Shown in pieces: positions 54,012 to 64,000 of a stretch of DNA of 64,000 nucleotides. How positions within the stretch are numbered: the first letter of the stretch is position 1; each line of letters starts with the position of its first letter. The DNA lies in NCBI GenBank assembly GCA_029224185.1, contig CM055195.1:23660048-23724047 (forward strand). The letters run 5' to 3'. A model generated the notes under the pieces. That model saw only the letters and a list, made by a program, of their open reading frames with translations. It had not been told where the DNA came from and did no database searches. This DNA comes from Karalla daura (taxonomy: Eukaryota > Chordata > Actinopteri > Chaetodontiformes > Leiognathidae). A program made the position numbers and the translations under genes.

Positions 54012-54132
54012 GGTGTGTGTGCCCTGGATGGATGGACTGGAGACCTGTCCCTTCGCCCTATGAGAGCTGGAGATAGACACCAGTAGACCCCATGATGCCA
54101 GAAGGTATGAAGCAGACAGGGTAAAAGATGAA
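54012..54132 (+). repeat. SINE 3'-part copy
   Basis: GACTGGAGACCTGTCCCTTC, TGAGAGCTGGAGATAGACACC, AGACCCCATGATGCC and GATGAATGGA follow the order of the family tail. Confidence 0.6.
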
Positions 54133-57100
54133 TGGAGCTGGTTCTAAGTATGCTTAATAAGATAATGATGATGAAGCACTTTCACTCTCAAAGGTAGAGG
54201 GTTATCTGCTTTCAAAAATAGATTTTATCTTATGTGGGATGTGAACAAGCGATAACAAAACCATGTAGAGAAAGGATAGTTGCACAGAAATCATTATATA
54301 CTGCCTTTGTATTGATATTCTTTTCTTTCTGGAAGCTGCTGTTGTTCAGTTGCACTTTTGGCCAAAGTCGACATGTTGAGACTTAAAATGTGCATCAAGA
54401 TTACAGATTGTGGAGCCCCAAATTTGTGGTGTAGTGCGTTGTACTGAATGTAAAGCCGACTTGACTTGACCTAAATGCTCAGCACACTCACTCAGGTGTT
54501 TTCACTTTCTGTTGATTCAGGCTGATTAGATCTCTGCCCAGGTCTGAGCCAGGTGGATCTAACCGATGAATCATTGCACTATCTTCACCCGACCGGGGGG
54601 ACATGACATGTCCTGTGAGAGTTTCAAACACTGTGCATTCCCACTGTGGCACACTATCCCCTTGAGATTGTGTGGGAACAAGTGTTGTGAGGAGTCCTCG
54701 CAAATGCTTTCATGACTGTCTGTGTTGCATGCATTACTGCTAATATTACTGCTAAACTATCAACCCTGAAACAAAGTCCTCATACAGTTTATCCTTTGTC
54801 TGTGTGTATGTTCTCTGGCTAGCTCTTCTGAGGCTCAGCAGTACCCACAGTGAGCTCTAAGTAGCTCTGATTAAATTTGGCCTCCCTCAGCTCCCCTCCA
54901 TCACTTTCAGGATGCAGAGATAATGTTCATTACCAGAGACGGCGGGGACTTTGGAAGGCGGACGCTCACATGCCGCTTAAGTGTGGCTGTAATGGGCTGT
55001 GATGGGAGGATAATACAATTTGGTTGCATTTGGAGGGGTTAATTTCATGAAGTATGTGCATGTGGGCACAAACGTTTGAAGCTTAAAATGCCTCCATTGC
55101 ATGAGGGAAGTTTCGAGGACGGTCGGATACAGTACTGCACATGTTTGAAGGGTCTCATATGAGACGTACATCATTCCAAAGCCTGTTGCTTTGCTTAATC
55201 TTCACTTCCATGAAATCTCTGTGTGAGTGGCTCAGAGGAAGATTTTGGAAAATTTTCATTCTTGCTGTAAATGCCATGAGAAGATTGATAGGACGTAGTC
55301 TGAATGTGAGCCTCAGCCAGAATCAGGATTTGAAGGTGTCTAAAAAACCAGCGTACAGCAGATGGACCCTAGACTTTACCTTAAGGACGCTTTTGTAGTT
55401 GTCAACTCTGGTTTCTTATGAAGAGGTGCAATCACAATTCTTTCCTATTATCGTAACCATGACAACCCTAATGGCCTAGTTTAACACAAGTATTTTTAAT
55501 GCAAAAATGTTGTTTTGACAACTGTGTTTCTTCTGTTGCTTCACAAGTATCATCATCTTTGTCAAAAAGTCCAACACTTTTAGACAACCTCTAGAAGGCA
55601 TGCACCTGTTATTCTTTCCATTTGCCTCCTCGTCCTTTCCTCCTCCTCCTCCTCCTCCTCCTCTCTGTCCTCACAGTAAAAATAATTAGATGGAATTATT
55701 TTGTTAGGCACATTTAAGGCTGTGCCTTCCTGCTGCCCCCTCCTCTGCTCGCAGCACCGCAGTGCCCCCAGGGCTGGTTAAACTGCACTAATACGTGCAG
55801 AGTGAGAAAGGCCTGCAGCTCTCCTATTCAAACACACAAACACACTCCTCTGTCCCTGTCTGACGTCTGATCAGCGCCCTGAGCCACGAGCTTTGGCTGC
55901 TCGGTATTGCCTGTCATCACACCTATTGGAAATATATAAGATAAATGTTACACCTGTGGTTGGTCTGCAAATGCAGACCTGACTAGCATTCATTGCCTTT
56001 TCGTGGTGTGACTGTGTATATCATGAAGGTGAAATGAATCAAAGCAAGCCAACAATGACAGATTGTAGGTTTCTGGCTGCCTCTCTGCCTCCATCCCTCT
56101 TGATCTTTGCTGCTACTATGTATCCTGAGTTACATTTACAACTTACATGGTTGCTTACAGATTTCCCTTTTAAGGATTTTTTTTAGGTCTCTGTTTATTT
56201 TGTTGAAATAACTTCTAATGTCTTGAAATGACATTGTTTGCACATTGCAATTCAAATCTAACTTAAATAAAAAAAAACAAGGTATGGGGTTGCAGCACTG
56301 TAGTATAATGCAGAGGTCTTGGAAGCACCAGATAGGAGGGGACAACAACAGCTCCATCATTGTCCTTTTACTGACCCTGACCTTTGACCTCTCCACCCCT
56401 CCATTAGGATTAATAAAATTCACTCACATTCACTGGATTATTTATATTCAAAATGGTGAGTTGCAAAGACTTTTAAAGGGTCAAATAAGACTGATTATAA
56501 CGCATCATAAGTCCCACTACTTCTCCTCTCAACTCAGCCTGCTGAGCAGATGGACAGGTGGACACGGAGGAGCAGGGAACCTGGGAGGAAGAGCAGATAT
56601 GCCGGAGTGTTTATCGGAGGTTTGGTGCACTGAGCACATGTTAATGACGAAGGTTTTCAGGCTTCGGGCTGTAGCCTCTGAACCACTCCAGCACCTGTTG
56701 CAGTTATGGATGTCTCCACTCAACTTCTTGATGGTTTTGATCCCTCCCCAACAAACACATTACAGACTTCAATGATCGGATTAAGTCGTTTTTTCTCTCT
56801 AAGTTTTAGCCACATCTTAGCCAGCCTTGATTTTCTTGCCGCTGCTCCCCCCCGACCTCTACAAAAGTGTGTTTAATTAACTTCAAACAAATTTCCAATC
56901 TCCCTTTGGGAAGATTTCTGACTGTTATCACTTCCTGTGTCCACTGAGGCTGCAGAGAGCGATAGTGACGCCCGACGGGGGAGCGCACAGGGCGGGCCGG
57001 GTAGTGCCAGCAGCGGGGCTGCGCTCACATCTTCATCCTAAGGAATGGCGACCACAGGGTAACGGGATAGGCGTCCCCCCCCCAACCTCCACAAACACAC

Positions 57101-57452
57101 ACTAGCTCCTGACCCATATTCCCGAGGAGAACAGCTTCACTCAGGAGGAAAGACTGCGCTCTGTGCGACCGCTGCGCGCAACCTGCGCTCCTGGAGCTGC
57201 GGCGCAGTCTGTGCGCTCCGCACAGCGCGTCCAGGCTGCGCTCCTCTGCACCACTGCTCCATCTGCCATGAGAGCACCATAGCCGGGCAGCATTTCCCCC
57301 TCTTTCTCTCTTTGTGTTTTTTTTTTATTTTGTATTTTTTATTTTGGAGGGGGGGGGGGGTTCCACTCTTCACCGACTGCACAGGGCAAGAGGAGAACCA
57401 CTCGGCAAGTTTCCCCCTGTGTGTTTGTCGCACTGGAGGGGAGGACGCAGCG

Positions 57453-57504
57453 ATGGCAGCCCCGGTGAAAGCAGCGCTGCTTCTCCTGGTTCTCACCGCG
57501 GCAG
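57453..57504 (+). CDS. First coding exon (signal peptide) of an unidentified secreted or membrane protein
   Basis: An ATG in good Kozak context (AGCGATGGCAGC) opens 17 codons reading MAAPVKAALLLLVLTAA, a typical hydrophobic signal peptide. A strong donor then follows (GCAG|GTGAGT), leaving phase 1. The exon sits in a CpG-rich segment that looks like a vertebrate promoter. No second exon was found in the remaining 6.5 kb, so the first intron is long. The MAAPV start recalls ciliary neurotrophic factor receptor, which in human also lies in 9p13, but five residues are too few to name it. Confidence 0.45.
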
Positions 57505-60500
57505 GTGAGTACATAATTCCTCTCAAATCTGAACAAAACGATCTTGTAGTTCACGCATGGGACCTTTAGTCTCTCACTCACGGGCGGTTTGCTGTACGCT
57601 TACTCTGCTCTGTTGGAAATCCCTCGCGTTAGTGTGAGAAATCTTAGTTGAAGCAGCTTCTGATGAGATGTTTAAATTGTGGGGAGATGTTAAAGACAGC
57701 ACGTGATCCCGGGAAACATCCATAGTGGCATTTTCCCTACGCCAGATAGTCCAGCACGTGATTTTCCAGTGCGCCTGGATCAACTAACTTGCTGTTTATG
57801 CACAACAAATACAAAGCTAAAATGAAATAAGATATAACCCTTCTGTATTTGTCCCACACAGGGAAATTCTTTGTTATACTAGCATAGTGGAAAGAAGCTA
57901 GCATTGCAGGTATAGACAATATATAAAGAAAGTAGATAGAAGAGAAGAGTCCAATTTAAAACACTTTGTCCAAGAACAAGATACACAGCCTTTGCACATG
58001 GGGTATTTAAAATTGCACAGTTGAATAGTAGCTATTGCACTTCTATGCTTGGGATGTGAGAGGGATGCATTGCCTCTGCTTCTTTAGAACCATTTTGCAC
58101 CCATCAGGCAGGTGGCTGATGGCTGTAGACACGCATGGCTGTTTAAATCCATTTGATGAAGACTCCTAATGGGCTCCTGTGGCCCTGGCTGTGCCTTATG
58201 GTCTGCAAAGAGTGCCAAGGCCCTCAGAAGATAACAAGCAGGGACCTGAATGGACCTTGATGTGGTGCACTGCTGAGAGATGGACTCTGTCTGACTATCT
58301 GTCAGAGTTGGGGAAATCCCAGCCAGGACCTGCACATGCTCCTCAAGTCATGATAACGTAGGGTGTCAAAGTAACAAAACAGACTACCAAGTAGTTTAGA
58401 GTGTAAATATTGAATGCGGAACACTATATAAAGCTAAGAAAATTTACAGAAAATACTAAAAAACAAAATAAACAAGGGCCATTGACTTGAATATACTCGC
58501 ACATCTTTAAATATTTGATTCACGAGGTTCATAAGAAGTTATGCACTTCAGGTATATAGTATGATATGTTCGATTCTGTCATTAAAATGATGACTTTCAT
58601 CATGCAAATGACGAGATCACTGTTTCCTCTTGTCTCTCTTGTGTCTGTCCTCATGACCTCTGTACCCTCTCTTCAGAATCATAGTCACGTCATGTTTGAT
58701 AAAAACTGCAATAACTGAGTCATTCCTTGGACTGACTTTTTCATGTCTTTGATCTCCTAATTCCATTCGGATGCTTTTCTAGGACTTTTTCTTTATCACC
58801 TGCGCCCTGTGTGCGCCAGCAGGGCTGCATGGCTGGTGTTCCATCACTCCCATCAAACTTCATGCTGACTGCTGACTCCATGCTGCAGGGCAACCACTTG
58901 TCTGGGTTGTGTTTGTCTGCCTGTTCTATCTGCGTACCACCTTTCTCCCTCCACCTCAGCCGAGATTCTGACCCAATGCTGTCACTTCATTCATGTAACC
59001 CCACTATCTGTCTTTCAGTATCAGCCGCATGCTGTAGTTCATGTGTCAATATGTGCCACAGCTACCCTTGCTCATTAAAATCTTGCTGCGTGCCTTGCAG
59101 GGCAAGAGGATAGCATGTGACTTCCCCTCCTCGCACGACCCTGCTGCTCTCACCCCCCTCCGGGTGAAACTTCATATATGTGGGTGGGTGGAAATGGACA
59201 GCTATAAGTTTTGCTCCAGGGTTATTCCAAGGCTGTTGATTCTTCCGGGTTTACATTAAGAAAAAAAAAAAAAACCCTGCCTTCTCATAACTGCGAATGT
59301 GTGCTGGGTTAGGACTGCCCCGCATCAATGAGTCAACACCTCATAGTAAAGCGTTAGTCACCGCGCTGGCACGCTTGTTTGGATGCGGCGCTCTGAATGG
59401 GAGCGGGAGGCAGACTGGGGAGAGAGACGGGGCTGCGGCAGACATGTTTCTAAGAAGCTGCTGCGGGCATGTGAGCCAGACGCGCAGGGAGCTGAGGACA
59501 GGAGACAGAGACACGTCTCTCTTGCTGCACTCAACCTGAGCACGTTCCTGTTCCTGTCACCGCTGAGGAGACACAGGGGAGAGGTTGTGACAGACTGGGG
59601 AGGTGTGGGGGGGGGGGGGGGTTAGTTGGTTTTACCCAGACAGACAAAAGCACCGTTGGTAAAAAAGTTTCAGGGCAAACAACTCAGTGAATTCCCCTGA
59701 GACCGAAATGCACCGAAATCTCTCAGGCAGCAGACGCGCAGCGTGTCTCGTCGGGGCTGAGACCACGTGGCTGCGGCTGCATGTCAGAGGCACATGGGTG
59801 TCTTTTATAACGGGACCCATCCGGGTGCCCAAAGACAGCTGAAGCCTAAATCGTTTTGGCCTCCCCCGTTTCGGCCACCCCAGATGGCAAGCCAACGTAA
59901 TAATTCACTATCGAAAAGGAAAAAAAGCACATACGGGATGCCAGTTTTGGATGCTCCTGGTGCCTGTGCTCAGGAGCGATGCCATGGCCCATCCATCCAT
60001 CCTTCCACCACCGGACGTTACAAACGTGCGGTTTTGACTTGAATGAGAAAATAATTTCTGCTTGTGAGTCTCTGCTTGTGAGATGATGGCATTTTTATTT
60101 TAGCGGTAATGAATTATTGAGGTGTAGAGAGTGCAGTGAGCCGGACAGGAGTGTGTGTGTGTGTGTGTGTGTGCATGCATACATGTGTGATGAGACCTGC
60201 TGGTAGACTCCCTAATGCTTACAACAACCTCATCCACATCTCATTTCAGCTTCATCCACCGTCGCAGCTCCGTCTGACCCCCTCCCCTCACACTGCTCCA
60301 CAGCACAGCATTTCTCCAGCCCCGTACGAAGGCATTTGTCTTTCACGGGTTGGTAATTTCTCGGAGCCGGGTTTATTTTTATGCCCGCCCCTTTACATTT
60401 TCAAGGCCATATGACATCTTCTGTTTCCGACAGGCAGAAATCAGAGAGCAGCCAGGGAGAAGCAAAGGCTGAGGCAGGTCAAACCACCATAACAGTGTGT

Positions 60501-60717
60501 AGTTAAGGAAGCAAGGCAGAAATTAAACTTGTCTTGCTCCACCTGTGTCCATGACACGTGTGTGAAATGCTAGTGAAAAGGCAGTTATGGCAGACAAGGG
60601 TTACAAAACAAACAAGACAAACTTAAAAAAGAAAATCAATCAAGAACTATTGCAAGAAATGCAACAGTGACTTGAAATATTTTGTCTCTTCAATATTGGG
60701 GCCTATTGCCTCTACCC

Positions 60718-60882
60718 TGAACAGGTCAGCAGTCCATCACAGGACACACACACCATTCACTCTCACACAATTTAGAGTGTCCATGTAATATTAACATGCA
60801 TGTTTTTAAACTGTGGATGGAGACCAGGATTCGAACCTGACAGCCCTGTCCACGAACCCATCATGTCACCCTCAAATTTTGT
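60718..60882 (-). repeat. SINE copy in the terminal intergenic/intronic region
   Basis: Reverse-oriented family features: CAGTCCATCACAGGACACAC, CAATTTAGAGTGTCC, AACATGCATGTTTTTAAACT, and GGATTCGAACCTGACAGC, the complement-side B box of the tRNA-like head. Confidence 0.75.
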
Positions 60883-63654
60883 CATTTGTTGTTGTCATAG
60901 GGTTTTCTTGCTATGAAGAAAGCCTTGAATAATGGTTGTTTGGATAAAGATCATTTCATGGCACAGTTGAACTGGGCGCGGTCTCTGTTGGTTGCCGTGT
61001 TTTTGTGTGTCTACTGTCCTCTCATCTTCTCATACATCCCTGTTCGTTCCTGATGGACAGAGCTCTGTGTTTCAGAGGACATTTACAGTTCCCTTGAGCT
61101 TTAGCGTCATGTCATAGTTACTCAGACTCCGGACATGTTTCCCGTCTCCTCGTGGGATAGAAGCTGCTTGGAGGATAATACAAACTGACCCAAGTTTGGA
61201 GTATATCTGTCCTCCCTGCACCTGCCTTTAAACCTCAGCGCCCGTTCTGTCCGGGTTCAGTTTGATCCTGACGCATCTCAGGAAGCATTTCTGCTCTGAG
61301 TGGACATTGGTGTGACAGCTGGGTTTCAGCACTGCTGAAAACCGGTGCAAGTAATGTGCAAAAAAAACAAGCAGCATTTGTGCCCGTGGAAAGCTGCAAA
61401 GTGCACAGTTCTCAGATGTCTGTCCCTGACGTCAGTGCCTTTACAGCGATGTTTCAGTATGAACGGTCGACTGTGTCTCACACTCTTCGCAGATGGAATT
61501 AGGCCTGATCATACCATTTTTCTTAACTGCCACCTGGCCTCGATCTCGCCTCTGAAATCTTGTAGGTTTCTCCTCCATTTTTTTTCTTTTGGTTACGCAA
61601 GGTGAATTCTCCACAGTTTTGTCCGAGCCTGCTGCACTCGGGCTGTCCGGTTGGGGCTGGGGACCACTCAAGTGAAAACAGACGTCACCACAGTACCCCG
61701 TCACGGCGGTAGGCTACATCACAGAGGACAAATTCTCCCCACGCTCAGACCTCAACACAAACTTTTCCTCGCGCCTGGGCACGCACTTGCTGACTCATCA
61801 GCCTTGTGAATCTTGAATGCCCGTTCCAGATCTTGTCTCGCAGCTGAAACTGAGCTTGACGGATGCAGCAAGAGGCTCGTTTGTCAGTGAATTCCGGGAA
61901 AGCAGTTGTTCCATCCGTCCATTATATTACACACGTCGTACCTTAACAGTGTTGTGGGCGAGCCCGGACGCAGACACAGACACTCACGCTCACACACAAA
62001 CACCGTTCCCTCTCACTTTCACACCTCCACACCTCCCTTTGAACTGTGGGTGTAGCTGGAGAAAAAAAAATCATAGACACAGGAAGAACAATTCAATCTA
62101 GTTCAGTTTAACTTTGTTTTAAGTGCAAATTCCTAACAATGTGATCATGTCATATTATGTCAGGCCAATAATGAAGATGAAGTTTTTAAAATTCTGATTT
62201 TTTTCATCATTTTCATCATCATTTTTCATCATTTTGCAAAATGAGACTTTTTGTAGGTTGACTAAATCAACTGTAGGCTCCTTAAAAGAACAAATGCAGC
62301 AGATACCATCCGATTACATTGCTCCGGTCTTTGTACATAACATATTGTTAGTTTCTCCCAACATGTGTCTGGATGAATTACACGCCTTGTTAAGAGCAGC
62401 TCAGCTTCACAGATGAGTGCAGCGCACACTGTCACATTTTGTTATTTCCCACTGCACTTCATTCATTTTACACCTGTAATACTTTCGCATTCAGATCTCT
62501 TGAATAACACAATCTATCACTATAGTCACAGAAGAGAGGTGCTGTCATTAATTAGAGGGTTACCTCACTTCAAGCTCCAATTTTTCTTTTACTCTACAAC
62601 TAAGGGCAGAATGCCATATTACCCAACGATCCTGATATTTCCCTCACGTTAAATATTTATAGTGATTCTGTTTGAAAGCAAGTCCAATATTTCACTTACT
62701 TACTTTAATGTTTCAGTCATTTCAGACACAGGCCCCACACACTGTGGTACTGCACCTTATTGTTCTCGGCACCCCCCGGTTTGTGCTGTCCTGCTTTCTC
62801 ACAGTTAATTCATGAAGCACCTACAAGGCTTTAATGTAATCTGTCCAGAAAACAAGGGACCTAAAAACAAAATAAAAAAAAAGAAACCGAAAGAAAAGGT
62901 TCAAGACAAAACATAAGAAAAGTGACTTTTAAATGAAAGTGTATGTGACACAGAGAATGTGAGGGAGCAAGAAGGGAACCAAGTTATTTTTTAATTGTCT
63001 GTGAAAGTTAAGCAAGACAGACTCAGCAGTGATAAAATCATCGCAGTGTTTCTGGGTTCTCAGCAGGGGGAGGCAACTATAAAAACGAGGAACTCTGAGC
63101 TTTTGGAGTTGAAATGCATGAAAGTTTGGCGGCAGCCATGTTCGAAACCAGGGGTGCCAGTGGAAGCCAGTGAGATCCAGTTCTTTGTTGATTATGAGGG
63201 TGAAATCGGCCCTGCGGTGGCTCGGGGACTTTGTGTATGTGTGTATGCGAGTATGTGAGCATGTTCACCCGTTGGCTCATTATTGTCATATGGACCGACA
63301 ACGGATTGCATGCGTTCTTACTCTCATTACACACTCATTACATCTGAGGACATGCTACATCGCTGCAGCACCTCGACTCTGAGACCTCGCAGCACGGGAT
63401 CTAAGCATCGCTTCATCAACTGCTGCTCTGTATGTATGTGTGTGTGTGTGCACGTGTGTATGTGGGTTTTCTCATTGTGGTGTGTGTGAATAATGAAAAG
63501 CATGACTGCGAAAATCACTGAGCTGACTCAGGTTGTGGTAATTTATTCATTATCTTCCTCAATCGCGTTGATCTGGTCTGTTCACAAGTCCAGTCAATTA
63601 GTCACATGAAGAAAGGCGATGAGGAGGAAGTGCAAAGGGATAATGGAATGAGGA

Positions 63655-63830
63655 AGAGGGCAGCACAGTGGCCTCACAGCATTCATTTTAAATCTGTATG
63701 GCATTTGCATTTCTCCCTGTCCATGCAGGTGCTCTGGGTTCCTCGCACAATCCAAAAACATGCATCTTTAGGTCGTTTAGAGACTAAATAGCCCCTAGGT
63801 GTGAGTCTGACTCTAAAATTTACACTGAAT
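63655..63830 (+). repeat. tRNA-headed teleost SINE copy
   Basis: AGGGCAGCACAGTGGCCTCA at the head is followed by CAGGTGCTCTGGGTTCCTC, CAATCCAAAAACATGCATC and AGGTGTGAGTCTGACTC, in family order. Confidence 0.75.
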
Positions 63831-64000
63831 GCATATTCACTGGCAAACAGCAGCCATCCATCAGTGTAGCTGACACGCCGCCACTTTAGTCAGTGTAGTA
63901 ACACTTTCCGATATGCAAGTGTCCTATTTTGCTGTATCCCCTGCCTTTTGTGGAAAGTGGTGCAGAATCTGAAAAGCATGTGTTTTAGAGGATTCAGTGG

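Larger units (their letters stand above)
45600..57452. other. Gene-free interval of about 12 kb
   Basis: No exon or gene family could be supported on either strand. It holds simple repeats ((TATG)n at 47057-47112, a CA run at 48550-48585, CCT near 55640), two SINE fragments listed separately, and otherwise unique AT-rich DNA. CpG density rises from about 56950 toward the exon at 57453. The interval may hold regulatory elements, which single-sequence reading cannot show. Confidence 0.5.
57505..64000 (+). other. Probable first intron of the signal-peptide gene
   Basis: No further coding exon was recognised. A second CpG-bearing stretch at 59340-59600 could be another promoter or exon. The rest is AT-rich DNA with a TG microsatellite (60151-60174), a G homopolymer (59607-59622) and two SINE copies. 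Confidence 0.35.

Noticed and set aside
57453..57504. Naming the signal-peptide exon cntfr
   Set aside because: Only MAAPV and the general 9p13 neighbourhood agree; no cytokine-receptor domain is present in the window.

Overview
The window is nuclear DNA of a vertebrate, most likely a percomorph-type teleost fish. The genes are split into short exons with GT/AG introns and encode vertebrate proteins. Introns are compact. Intergenic DNA carries the tRNA-headed SINE copies, a LINE fragment and the dense CA/GA/CTCCT microsatellites typical of fish. There are no operons, CRISPR arrays or prokaryotic features. All gene models were assembled by hand from splice sites, reading phase and remembered family sequences; no database search was run.

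Layout, left to right. (1) 1-2310 (+): the last exons of kdm2a, a histone demethylase (F-box and leucine-rich repeats), then its 3' UTR. (2) 3.9-6.0 kb: intergenic DNA with a LINE fragment, then the 5' region of the next gene. (3) 6389-14962 (+): ankrd13d, 16 coding exons in exact phase, whose introns hold a 0.47 kb CTCCT/CGCCT array and a 1.2 kb 33-bp minisatellite. (4) 19276-16172 (-): stap2-like PH-SH2 adaptor, convergent with ankrd13d. (5) 22144-20823 (-): a small multi-pass membrane protein that I cannot name. (6) 27382-24354 (-): a strongly diverged Pax2/5/8 gene, pax5-like by position, with a disrupted homeodomain-remnant exon. (7) 28952-33034 (+): zcchc7, head-to-head with the Pax gene. 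(8) 35373-44643 (+): rnf38, a RING E3 ligase with large polyglycine, polyglutamine and polyhistidine tracts. (9) 45.6-57.4 kb: about 12 kb with no recognisable gene. (10) 57453-57504 (+): a signal-peptide-type first coding exon of an unidentified gene whose remaining exons are not seen.

The genes have unrelated jobs: chromatin (kdm2a), ubiquitin-dependent endocytic sorting (ankrd13d), signalling (stap2), transcription (Pax), nuclear RNA surveillance (zcchc7) and ubiquitin ligation (rnf38). What links them is synteny. kdm2a and ankrd13d are neighbours in human 11q13.2, while PAX5, ZCCHC7 and RNF38 lie together in human 9p13.2, so the window joins two ancestral blocks. The most interesting object is the Pax gene. 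Its paired domain and octapeptide are readable, but its DNA-contacting beta-turn motif has been micro-duplicated, its homeodomain exon carries an in-frame TGA, and the transactivation exons are missing. This looks like a decaying or re-purposed extra copy of pax5.
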